64,000 nt of DNA from assembly GCF_037893015.1 (NCBI RefSeq), contig NC_133658.1, positions 255,931,356 through 255,995,355 on the forward strand, in the 5' to 3' direction. A program made the position numbers and the translations under genes. This document shows positions 55,563-64,000 of the stretch, piece by piece. Numbering within the stretch: the stretch's first letter is position 1; every line of letters begins with the position of its first letter. The notes under the pieces were generated by a model that was not told the origin of the DNA, did no database searches, and saw only the letters and a list, made by a program, of their open reading frames with translations. This stretch comes from Macrotis lagotis. Taxonomy: Eukaryota > Chordata > Mammalia > Peramelemorphia > Peramelidae.

Positions 55563-56260
55563 CTATTAAAACTTTTTATTGATCTCTTGGTTTTATGTCA
55601 CCTTCATTTCCAAATATATGCCTCTCCTTTCCCCTACTCAGAAAAGTATCCTCTGCAATAATGAATACAAAAGATGAGAAGAAAACATGAACTGTTTCAT
55701 CTGAGAGCAATATGTAATATTCCACATCCTTGGTTTTCCATTTTTGCAAAGAAAGGAGTGAAACACATTTTCTCATCTTTTCTTCTGGGCCAACCTCGGC
55801 CATTATGATGATTGCTTAGTTTCAGGAGTTTTTGTTGTTATTGTTTTGGTTTATTCTGTCTACATTATTGCAATCATTTCATATATTTCTTTTCTGTTTC
55901 TGCTTCATATAAATCTTCCCTCACTTTTCTGTATTCTTGATATTATTGTTTCTTATGGTAAATATTCTTCTAAGATATTCATAAAATACAATTTATTTAG
56001 CCATTCCCCAATCAAAAAGCATCTCCTTTAGTTTTACATCTTTATTACTACAAAAAAAATGTTGCTATAAATATTTTGGTATATAGATGTATAGATATAG
56101 AGATAGAGATAGAGATAGAGATAGAGATAGAGATAGAGATAGAGATAGAGATAGAGATAGATAGATATAGATATAGATATAGATGATATAGATATAGATA
56201 TAGACATAGATATATAGGGTCTTTCTTTATTTGATCTCCTTTTTTTTAGTTTTCAACAGG
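55563..56260 (-). mobile_element. L1 LINE 3' end, antisense
   Basis: 'tttattgatctcttggtttt', 'cattttctcatcttttcttc', 'tttatttagccattccccaa' and 'gttgctataaatattttggt' match in antisense the 3' part of marsupial L1, also seen at 7140-7240. A GATAGA microsatellite lies inside. Confidence 0.85.
56081..56216. repeat. (GATAGA)n(GATATA)n microsatellite
   Basis: About 60 bases of perfect hexanucleotide GATAGA, followed by GATATA variants. Confidence 0.95.
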
Positions 56261-56880
56261 ATGAAGAAAGCCTCAAAGACTCCTCCCTAGACATTTTCCC
56301 AATAAGTGACTTTGAGCTCTAACCAGAATCTTATGTCTCATGTCTGTTCCCTTCTGAATATTTCCTTCCAAAATCCTCCAGAGGGACTATGATCCCTTTC
56401 CCAAAGGCTCAGAGCACAACACAACCTTCTAATTTATATTCAAGATTAACAAAAATAAAAGAAGAAAAATAGATCTTTAAAACAAGTTTTAGTTGCAAGT
56501 ATCACTTGGGCCTTGTGGAAGTTCAGATATCCCATACTAAATTCAGACAACATGCTTATAGGGCTCTAGAAACTCTGGTCTGACCATTCATGTAGTTTAG
56601 GCTTCTTAACTCTTCCCAGGTTATGTACACATTTGAGATGCCAGGTATCCCTGGGCAGATGGTTCACAGGTGGGGATTGCTTAGAGATCTTTACCAGCTG
56701 GCATTCACTTTGGAATTCTCCTTATGTGTTCTCCAGCTGCTTTTGGGTCACAGGGCCTACACTTTCCCAACATCATTCAGGTCATAAGGTTCTTAAGGGT
56801 GGTCAGCCAATAAATATTACTCAGATAGGGATGATTTATAGATTTGAAACTTTTCTATAATCTTTATTTCAATGTAGACA
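56261..56880. other. Unique sequence
   Basis: No feature recognised. The 75-codon frame at 56633-56860 has no known motif. Confidence 0.4.
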
Positions 56881-56884
56881 AGTC

Positions 56885-57105
56885 AGCAGTGAGCTGGTAA
56901 ATATTTAAAAATCAGTTCGGGGGGTAGGGGGAAAATGAGAAATATTATTTATGACATACTTTAAGGTTGAATCTTCATAACTGACATTTTCTCCTATTAC
57001 TTTCTTAAGCCTAGACAATCAATAAAACAATAAATCAAGCACTAATTTATAGTGTTTGCCAATTTTCAAGGTATAAATGTTCACACTGAAGATTAAACAA
57101 CTGGC
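56885..57105 (-). repeat. Dispersed family B, copy 4
   Basis: 'ctgacattttctcctattac', 'cctagacaatcaataaaaca' and 'ataaatcaagcactaattta'. Same orientation as copy 3. Confidence 0.7.
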
Positions 57106-58118
57106 CTAACAAGCCCATTCAAGTTGGCTTCAAAAACATCTCTCCATGGGGCTCTATTTATTTCAAGACACTGGACATTTTGTTAAAACGTTAAAATTTG
57201 GTGATTTCACAATAAATTGTATTTGTGGATCAAAAATCTGGTGTCAGAAACTAACAGGAAATTGCAGGAAGATGATGGAATAAGGCAGGAAACTACTTGA
57301 CTCTTCCAAATTCATCCACAAATAATTTGAAATAATGCAAAATTTAGAGTTGCAAAAAAGTATGAAAAATTGGAGTAAAGCAATCTTCCAGTCCAAGACA
57401 AATTGGGAGCATGCTAGGAAACATATGACAAGGGTAGTGTGGAGAGTGATCTGGCCTAACTGAAGTACAAATCATGCTGACAAATATTTCCAAGTCAATC
57501 AACAGCAAGCCATGAGTTCAGCTCTGTAGGTAGCAGCCTTAGCTTTGAGAGCTTTAGCCCCACAGATACTGTTGGGGTCCAGCAGTTGATTGAGGGGAAA
57601 TTTTGAGAGCCCTCCACAAGTGTTAGATGAGAGACCCAGACATTCTGATCAGACACAGTCCTAGGTTGTGGCTGTGGGTAAAGAGGACTCTGTCTATACA
57701 TAGATCTTGATAGTTATGGTCACTGTCAGGAGAGCTAGAGTCCTTGGTTTTGGTTTCAGGGCAAAGAACAGAGGTGATGCTTACCTGAGATACCCCAGGG
57801 AGCACAAGCATTTAAGGTGGCAGCAGTGCTGAGGACCCTGGTCAAGCTTAAGGCTAGAGAGAGAATCCCTGAGGTCACTTATAGACCAACCAAGGTGTGA
57901 ACTACAGAAGCAGTGACCATACCTAGCCTTGGCTTATTAACTAAAGCATTGGGAGAACCAAAAGTTCTCTTGGTTTTTCCAAATTGTCAAAGGCCCCTAG
58001 ATAGAGTTCAGAAAACAATAGAATGTAAAACTGAAGCCTGAGACAATATACCCCACACTGTGGGAGCAGAATCTGACTCAAACACAAAGTTAACAGAAAA
58101 GAAATAGGTCATTTAAAA

Positions 58119-59076
58119 ATGAGTTTAAAAAAAACAGAGAAAGAAACTGAACATAGATAGCTACTGTGGTGATAGAGAAGATCAAGGTTCAAATTCAGAA
58201 GACAAAACTGTTTCCTATAAAAAAAGAAAGGTAAAATAGTCACAAACTCAAAAAGAATTCTTGAAGGAGCTTAAAATGAATTTTAAAGATGAAGAGATAT
58301 TAAGAAAGATTGAGGAAGTACTGGAAAAAGAAATAAGTAGTGTAAGAAAAGAAATAAAATTATGAAAAGAAAATCAACCAATTGGAAAAAAGAGCTCTAA
58401 AAACTTACTAGAGAAAATAACTCTTTAAACAGAATTGGGAACAGGAAACTAATGACTTCATAATACATCAAAAATTAATAAAACAAAAACAAAAGAATAA
58501 AAAAGTAGAATATAAAACTTTTCATCAAAAAAGAAAACAACTGACCTGGAAAACAGATGAAGAAGAAATAATATAAGAATTGTCAGACCACCTGAAAGTT
58601 ATAATCAAAATAAGAGTTTAGGCAATGCTTCAAGAAATTATTAGGGAAAATTGTCCTGAAGTTCTAGAGCTAGAGGGTAAAATAGAATTGAAAAAAAATC
58701 CACCAACCACTGCCTGAAAAAAAAAAAAAGAATTCAAAGTGAAATCTAACAGGAACATTACAGCTAAGTTTTAAGACTATCTCAGGTCAAGGAGAAAATA
58801 TTACAAAGAGACAAGGAAGAAGTAATTTAAATATTGTGGCATTCAGTCAGGATTACACAAGATTTAGCAGCTTCTACATAAAAAGTCCAAAGAGTATGGA
58901 ATTTAATAGCCTGACGAACAAAGGAGGTAGGTTGGCAATGAAGAATAACCTACACAGCAAAGCTGAGTATAACCCAAAATAGATATTTAATGAACTAAAT
59001 GATTTTCAGGTATTCTTAAGGAAAATTCCAGAACTGAACTGAAAAATCACCCTATAAAAAATCAAGAGAAACATAG
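58119..59076 (+). pseudogene. L1/HAL1 ORF1 remnant
   Basis: ORF1p is the RNA-binding chaperone of L1: a coiled coil, an RRM and a C-terminal domain. The ATG at 58119 is followed within 13 codons by a stop. Recognisable downstream are a Lys/Glu-rich coiled-coil part (58270-58560), an RRM-like block starting near 58575 ('agaattgtcagaccacctga') and the C-terminal part ('gtcaggattacacaagattt', 'aataacctacacagcaaagc'). Several stops and an A13 slip near 58720 break it. Confidence 0.8.
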
Positions 59077-59257
59077 GAAGGTAAACATGAAAGACTAATT
59101 ATAAGGGTTTTAATAATGTTAAACTGTTTACTCTTATACAGGAAAATGTTATCTTTAACTCTGAAGAATGCTATCATTACTTGGGCATTTGAAAATATAT
59201 GTATAGATAGAGGGCTTGGGATTCAGTTGATTATGAGATGGTTTAAAAAAAACTGGA

Positions 59258-59401
59258 TTGGGGCAGCTTGGTGACACAGCCCTGTAGTCAGGAGGACCAG
59301 AGTTCAAATCCAGCCTCAGACACCTAATAATTACTTAGCTATGTGACCTTTGGCAAGTCACAACCCTACTGCCTTGCAAAACAAACAAAAAAAAAACCCA
59401 G
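59258..59401 (+). mobile_element. WSINE1/SINE1_MD-type SINE inside the HAL1-like element
   Basis: 'tgtagtcaggaggaccagag', 'acacctaataattacttagc' and 'actgccttgcaaaacaaaca'. Flanked by a perfect 10-bp repeat 'aaaaactgga' (59248-59257 and 59402-59411). The 5' head is shortened by an internal deletion. Confidence 0.9.
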
Positions 59402-59696
59402 AAAAACTGGAAAAGAAGAGGTAAAAATGGAGCAAATGAGGGCAAGTAGTAGTGTAGGAAACTTATTCTCATTGGAATTGGATTTAAAAAATTACATTTT
59501 AGTAAGATATAAAAAGTTTCTTTAAAATAAATAAATAGATCAAGGAGAGAGGATAAAGGAGGGACTTATATAAGGGTATGTGAATTAGGGAGGCTGTGGT
59601 TAGAAGAAAATTCTAGTTATGAGAAAAGATAGGGAAAGAAGAGAGAAGGCTAAAACAAGGAAAATAGTAAGAAGGAAACTACGTATATAATATTTA

Positions 59697-59885
59697 TAAT
59701 TTTAATGTGAATGGCATGAACTCACCCATATAACAGAAACCGATAGCAAAATGGATCAAAACACAGAACCTGACAATATGTGATTTATAAAAAAATACGT
59801 TAAAATGAGAGACAAACAGAATAAAAATAAAGTGTTGGAGTAGAATTTATTCTGTTTCAGCTAATATAAAAAGTAGAGGTAGCAT
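59697..59885 (+). pseudogene. L1 ORF2 endonuclease N-terminal remnant
   Basis: Translation keeps 'NVNGMNSPI', 'IAKWIKTQNLTICDL' and 'IKCWSRIYSVSANIK', the start of the L1 ORF2 endonuclease (normally NVNG...W...Q.T.L). Stop codons follow the first and third blocks. Sequence departs from ORF2 after about 59885. Confidence 0.8.
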
Positions 59886-60165
59886 TCAGCGCCTCAAAGT
59901 TAAAACTTAAATAGGAGAATCTATAAAGGAAGATTCTATCCACCTTCAGAGTAAGAATTGATATATGAAATTATGTACTATATAGTCTCATATATATTTA
60001 TATAATACATTCATGCATACATGTATGTGATATCTACCTATGAGTATATATGTGTATATGTATATCAAATGTTGGTCTTCTCTAGTGCAGGGTTGAGAAG
60101 AAGGGAGGAAAAAACAGCTTGAAATCCAAATATAACAAAAAAATTATTAAAAAAAAAGAAAGAAA
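59886..60165 (+). mobile_element. 3' UTR and A-rich tail of the HAL1-like element
   Basis: After the endonuclease start the sequence reads as an L1 3' UTR, with a TA/TG-rich tract at 59985-60070 ('acatgtatgtgatatctacc'), then 'ttggtcttctctagtgcagg' and an A-rich end. Confidence 0.65.
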
Positions 60166-60169
60166 GGCA

Positions 60170-61055
60170 GCATGAATATGGTTTTCAGCCCTACAGGTTC
60201 CATTGAAGCATAAATTATGGTAACTCGATTTACTCAATTATAAAATGGAGGGGAAAATGAATGTTAGTATATGACATCGTTTATAAAAATTGATGGACAT
60301 GTAATTGATGCCATACACACAATCCTGTTAAATTTGTTACACTCCTGAAACCAAGACCATAGGAAAATAGATTTGCTAAAACATATCTATTACATTATCA
60401 GATAATAATTCTTCCTTGAAGAGAATTCTCTAAGTCAACTCTTTCTCCAAAGTTGAGTTTTTGGAAGCTAAGATAGAAATATTGAAAAGGGATAAGAAAA
60501 ATGAAGGGGAACCAGAATGGAAATATGCCTTGACCCTTAATTACAGAGGTAACAATGGTCAATGTTACTCTAATGGAAGATGACCTCCAGATGACAGGGG
60601 CTAAGAAGGGAGATGTAGCCTCAGCAGATCAATCTATTTCAGAGTTGGAACATTTATTCTTTGGGTTCAATTGATTCTTTTTAGTTGAGATTCCATTGTA
60701 AGCAAGTGCCAGATGGAAATAAAAGATGAAGGAAGAGAAACACCTGCTTTCCAGCTGAGGATAAATGTTCAGGTAAAGCTAGGAAGTAGGAAGTGCTGAA
60801 AATAATGTGGCCTGCAATAACCTGGAGTATATACCAGCATTAACATTTATTTATTTATATGACTTCTTCCCCATGATAAATCCTGAATTCATACCACTTT
60901 ACAGAGCATCGAAATTTTTCAGGTGTATAAAATATCAATCAGTCTATAAAAAATGAATTTAAAAATATGTATATCAAAGGAAGTTAAGAATCAGCTGCTC
61001 AGTTTCTAAAGTACATATTTAAATGCTTATCAAAACAAGGTCTTGGGGGTAAATT
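60170..61055. other. Unique sequence
   Basis: No repeat recognised over 0.9 kb, and no coding sign. Confidence 0.4.
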
Positions 61056-61059
61056 GGGG

Positions 61060-61800
61060 CTTATTCAGTTCAGTGTTCACTTTATTCTGCCTAATTTTTA
61101 AGGGTTTAAATGTGCTTGGATCAAAATCCAGTGGGGTTTCTTATTCCAGAGCAAACCAATAACCATCTCTTTATTTGTTCATTTCTATATAAATCATGGG
61201 ATATGCGAGCTCAACGAATGCCTAAAAGTCTGTTTAGTGTAAAATCCAGCCCTAAAAATAACAACGATACTGATGATGATAAAAGGAACGCCAGTTTTTG
61301 CTTCTTTTTTTCCTTTCTCTTCCCCTAGCTCCACCCCAGCTCTTTCTTGAAAGGCATTCTGTTCTGTCAGCCATAATGACATCTGCTGGCGGAGACAGGA
61401 AGTCATAAATCTGTAGGTTTCCTCTCAACCAAACCTGGTTAATGCTGCCATTTATCACGGTGGACGGGGTGCCATCTCCGAAGAGCTAGAGCCCGAAGTC
61501 CATTCGCTCAATTCCCCCTTCCCCGGAGAGTTGCCGGTTTAAAACAACTACTTTCTCATCTCTTCTTTGGGGAACTAAAAAGTCTCTGCAGAGGCGAAGG
61601 CTCCACTCAATGGGTCACATTTGGATGAAAGCCATCCTTCTGAAGAACAATAGGCTCTACTTGGTGCTCCCACCCTAGGAGAAGCCCTTCTACTTAAACG
61701 CTGTCTTCTCCGTTTTAACCCAGCAAGCTACGTCCCTCTGGGAGAGAAGGGTCCACCTCTTCCCTCTCCTTCAGAATGCTCCTTTAGCGTTAACATTATT
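61060..61800. promoter_or_regulatory. Candidate regulatory block with local CpG enrichment
   Basis: Repeat-free. I count seven CpG in 61441-61540, against very few in most of the window. Motif-like words: 'aacctggtt' (61432-61440) and 'gccggttt' (61533-61540), both resembling Grainyhead-type sites; an ETS-like 'caggaagt' (61396-61403); a GATA-like 'tttatcac' (61451-61458). It could be a distal enhancer or a promoter of an unseen transcript. No TATA-plus-exon structure can be shown. Confidence 0.3.
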
Positions 61801-61923
61801 ATAATATGGATTAATAGTATTGACATGTTTCTGCTGTAACAGTCTTTCTAGCTAATGGCTGAGAACAAAATTTATATTAACATGTTGTTTTCAAACTGCA
61901 AGCCTGATCTTGCTGTTGAATAC
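61801..61923. other. Unique sequence
   Basis: Nothing recognised. Confidence 0.35.
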
Positions 61924-62120
61924 TTAAGGGCATAGCCACAATACCTTAGGTATTGGTAAGCTCACATGCAGGGCAAAGTGCCTGCCATCCAGGAGTTTAG
62001 AGTCTAATTATAGAGAAATAGATACGATAAACCTATTACATAACCAGGAAAAGAGAGTGGGACCCCTAGAAATTCTATGCTCCAAGTCAAAGCTCAAACT
62101 TTGGACAAGAGGTGGCTGAG
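61924..62120 (+). repeat. 197-bp local direct repeat, copy A
   Basis: Matches 62965-63161 with no length difference (constant offset 1041) and about 10 mismatches by eye. Its middle ('caggagtttagagtctaatt') is an antisense L2 3' UTR segment; the rest is not assignable. Confidence 0.9.
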
Positions 62121-62165
62121 AGTAATAGAAGGAAATATTGCCTGGGAGTTAAAAACACTACATTC

Positions 62166-62399
62166 AAGGAAGGAAGGAAGGAAGGAAGGAAGGAAGGAAG
62201 GAAGGAAGGAAGGAAGGAAGGAAGGAAGGAAGGAAGGAAGGAGGGAGGGAGGGAAAGAGGGAAGGAGGGAAGGAGGAGGGAAGAAAAGAGAAAGGAAGGA
62301 GGGAAGAAAAGAAGGAAAGGAAAGAAGAGAAAGGAGGAGGGAAGGGAAGAAGGATGGGGGAAAAAAGGAGGGAAGGAAGGAAGGAGGAAAGAAAAAAAT
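62166..62399. repeat. (GGAA)n purine tract
   Basis: About 75 bases of perfect GGAA, then GGGA/GGAGGA/AAAGAA variants. Overlapping frames of 117-127 codons on both strands (62077-62477) are translations of it. Confidence 0.95.
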
Positions 62400-62404
62400 A
62401 ACAG

Positions 62405-64000
62405 TCTCCAATCTGTTTTTTTTTTCAATTCCATAGTTCTGAATCTTAAGGAGGTCACAGTCTAATAGAGGAGACAATATAGTACAAGCATGATATAACC
62501 AGGATAAATTTGGAATAAACTCAGTGGGAAGACACTAAGATTAAGATCTAAGGATTAGAAAAGGAATCTTGAAGAAGGTGGGATTTTGACTGAGAAGAAA
62601 GAGAAAGCAGGAAGCAGAGATGAGGAAATAGAAAGAATAAGTATTCCAGATATGGTGAATAGCCAAGGAAAATGTCCAGACTTGGAATATATATTATCTT
62701 CTATGAAGAGCAGTAAGGAGGATGATGTCAGTAGTTTGTAAAATAGGAGTAAAATGAAAAGAAATTGTAAAAGTAGAAAGGATCCTTTATAACTTTAAGG
62801 GAAAATAGAGGATTTCAAATTCACTCCTGGAGGTGATACAGAGAAGCACTGGAGTTGATTAAATAAGGGGGTGACAGGGTTAGATCTATGCTTTAAGATT
62901 AATTTGACAACCAAGTGTAGAGAGACTTGAGGCAGGAATTTCTTTCAGGAGGCTACATAGGGCATTAAGGGCATAGCCACAATTCCTTAGGTATTAGTGA
63001 GCTCACATGCAGGGCAAAGTGCCTGCCATCCAGGAGTTTAGAGTCTAATTATAGAGAAAAAGATACAATAAACCTATTACATAACCAAGAAAAGATAATG
63101 GGACCCCTAGAAATTCTATGCTCCAAGTCAAAGCTCAAACCTTGGACAAGAGGTGGATGAGGATCAGGGTGCTGGCAGAGTCAGAAAATAGAAGGGATAT
63201 ATGAGAGATTGTTTAATTGATTCTTTAAGTTTTAATGTAAAAGATATTACAAAGATATAATAGACAGTATTTGGCAACTGAGCTGATATGAAATGGGAAA
63301 GAGAGTAGGAAATAGAAGATGCTAACTGAGTAGCAAGTTTAAGGGACTTGTAGAATGGTGGCTCCCTCAAGTAATCAGAACTTAGGAAGTAGGGAGAATG
63401 TAAGGGAAAAGAGAATAAATTCAGTTTTAGATTCAGTTTATATTGAGGTTAAGATGTCTACAGTATATTCAAGCTAAGATGTCCAAAAGACAGTTTAAGT
63501 TTAGAGACTAGAGGTAAATAAATTTGAGAATCAGCTGCATATATGTATATAATATACATATATATATGATCATTGAATCCATGGAAACTATGAATTAAAT
63601 AATAAATTGAAATAAAATAGAGGGAGAAGAGAAGAGGAACCAGGATAGAACACCCAAATTAGCATGTCTAGTCTGAATGAAGATCCAGTAGACCAAGAAA
63701 TGATCAGACAGGTAAAAGAAAGATTAGGAGAGGGCAGTGTAATGAAAAACTGGAGAGAAGAGAGAGAGAATCAACAAGCAGAAGGTGACTGACAATGTTG
63801 AAGCCAGCAGAGAGGTCAAGAAAGATTAAGACTGAGAAATAGCCATTGATTAAGAGACCAAAGTCGATCTTGGAGAGGGCAATTTTGTTTGATGATGAGA
63901 CTGATAGACTGTAGATAGAATAGATGGAAGATAATAAGGGGAAATGAAGTGAATATGGACTTTTCAAGAAAAGGGAAGAGAGTAATTGGGTTTTAGATAG
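62405..64000 (-). mobile_element. Long antisense L2 LINE, continuing beyond the window
   Basis: Read on plus: 'aggaggtcacagtctaatag' (3' UTR), 'ggatttcaaattcactcctg', 'gagagacttgaggcaggaat', 'gaataaattcagttttagat', 'ggagaagagaagaggaacca', 'ccagcagagaggtcaagaaa', 'tcgatcttggagagggcaat'. This covers the 3' UTR and more than 1 kb of ORF2 in unbroken antisense order, except for copy B of the 197-bp repeat. It is the longest L2 in the window; ORF2 is full of stops. Confidence 0.85.
62965..63161 (+). repeat. 197-bp local direct repeat, copy B, inside the L2
   Basis: It interrupts L2 between 'aggaggctacatagg' and 'gatgaggatcagggtgctgg'. Its last bases 'caagaggtggatgag' read as L2 and are also present in copy A ('caagaggtggctgag'). 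So the repeated unit crosses an L2 junction. Confidence 0.9.

Larger units (their letters stand above)
57241..60165 (+). mobile_element. HAL1-like half-L1 element, near full length
   Basis: 5' UTR-like region 57241-58118 ('gagttcagctctgtaggtag', 'tttagccccacagatactgt'), an ORF1 remnant, a spacer, the start of an ORF2 endonuclease, a jump to an L1-type 3' UTR ('attctatccaccttcagagt' at about 59934) and an A-rich tail near 60145-60165. Most of ORF2 is absent. That layout (ORF1 kept, reverse transcriptase missing) is what defines HAL1. A plain deletion in an L1 is the alternative. A WSINE1 lies inside. Confidence 0.7.

Noticed and set aside
62077..62477. Overlapping 117-127-codon frames on both strands (GRKE and PSFL repeats)
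   Set aside because: All are translations of the GGAA purine tract.
1..64000. CRISPR arrays, operons, phage or bacterial defence systems
   Set aside because: The repeat content is unambiguously mammalian. The regular repeats present are microsatellites, minisatellites or SINEs, and there are no prokaryotic-style gene clusters.

Overview
The window is nuclear DNA of a marsupial (metatherian) mammal. The main evidence is its repeats. It has six copies of an A-tailed, roughly 150-bp SINE of the WSINE1/SINE1_MD type and six copies of the longer RTE-dependent MAR1-type SINE, whose 3' ends run into short microsatellites. It also has marsupial-style L1 3' ends, a HAL1-like half-L1, BovB-like RTE fragments, and very many ancient L2, MIR and CR1/L3 pieces. 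Species cannot be resolved from this, and an Australian marsupial versus a didelphid cannot be decided. The sequence is AT-rich and CpG-poor apart from small pockets.

I found no intact protein-coding gene, no exon series, and no tRNA, rRNA or snRNA gene. The longest open frames (144, 125, 122, 119-127 codons) are either low-complexity/repeat translations or match no family I know. The window is best read as a gene desert or the inside of a very long intron. Coding signals that are real but dead belong to transposons: an L1 ORF2 C-terminus (6985-7311, minus), two RTE ORF2 remnants (20815-21345 plus; 39325-39850 minus), L2 reverse-transcriptase remnants, and an L1-type ORF1 plus an endonuclease start inside the HAL1-like element (58119-59076 and 59697-59885).

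Layout. 0-14 kb: L2 and MIR fragments, one L1 with a target-site duplication at 6.6 kb, and long stretches with no recognisable repeat. 14-22 kb: a CR1/L3 element split by a MAR1 SINE, an 862-bp solo LTR inside a hAT transposon, a MIR cluster, and an RTE fragment. 22-30 kb: comparatively unique sequence with the best candidate non-coding regulatory blocks. 31-46 kb: densely nested old repeats, a MIR-derived minisatellite, a BovB-like RTE, and a CR1/L3 split by an L1 and by a hAT with an 8-bp target-site duplication. 46-57 kb: L2, MIR, CR1 and L1 fragments. 57-60 kb: a near-complete HAL1-like element. 60-62 kb: unique sequence ending in a small CpG-rich block near 61.4 kb. 62-64 kb: a long antisense L2 carrying one copy of a 197-bp direct repeat.

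The most unusual observations are these. There are two local duplications (197 bp at offset 1041, and about 150-174 bp at offset 1617) that are far more similar than the ancient repeats they overlap. The solo LTR is bounded by a 4-bp duplication that splits a hAT exactly. Two four-copy dispersed families could not be named by me. Two or three blocks of unique sequence look like conserved regulatory DNA. All family names come from memory of consensus sequences, without a database search.
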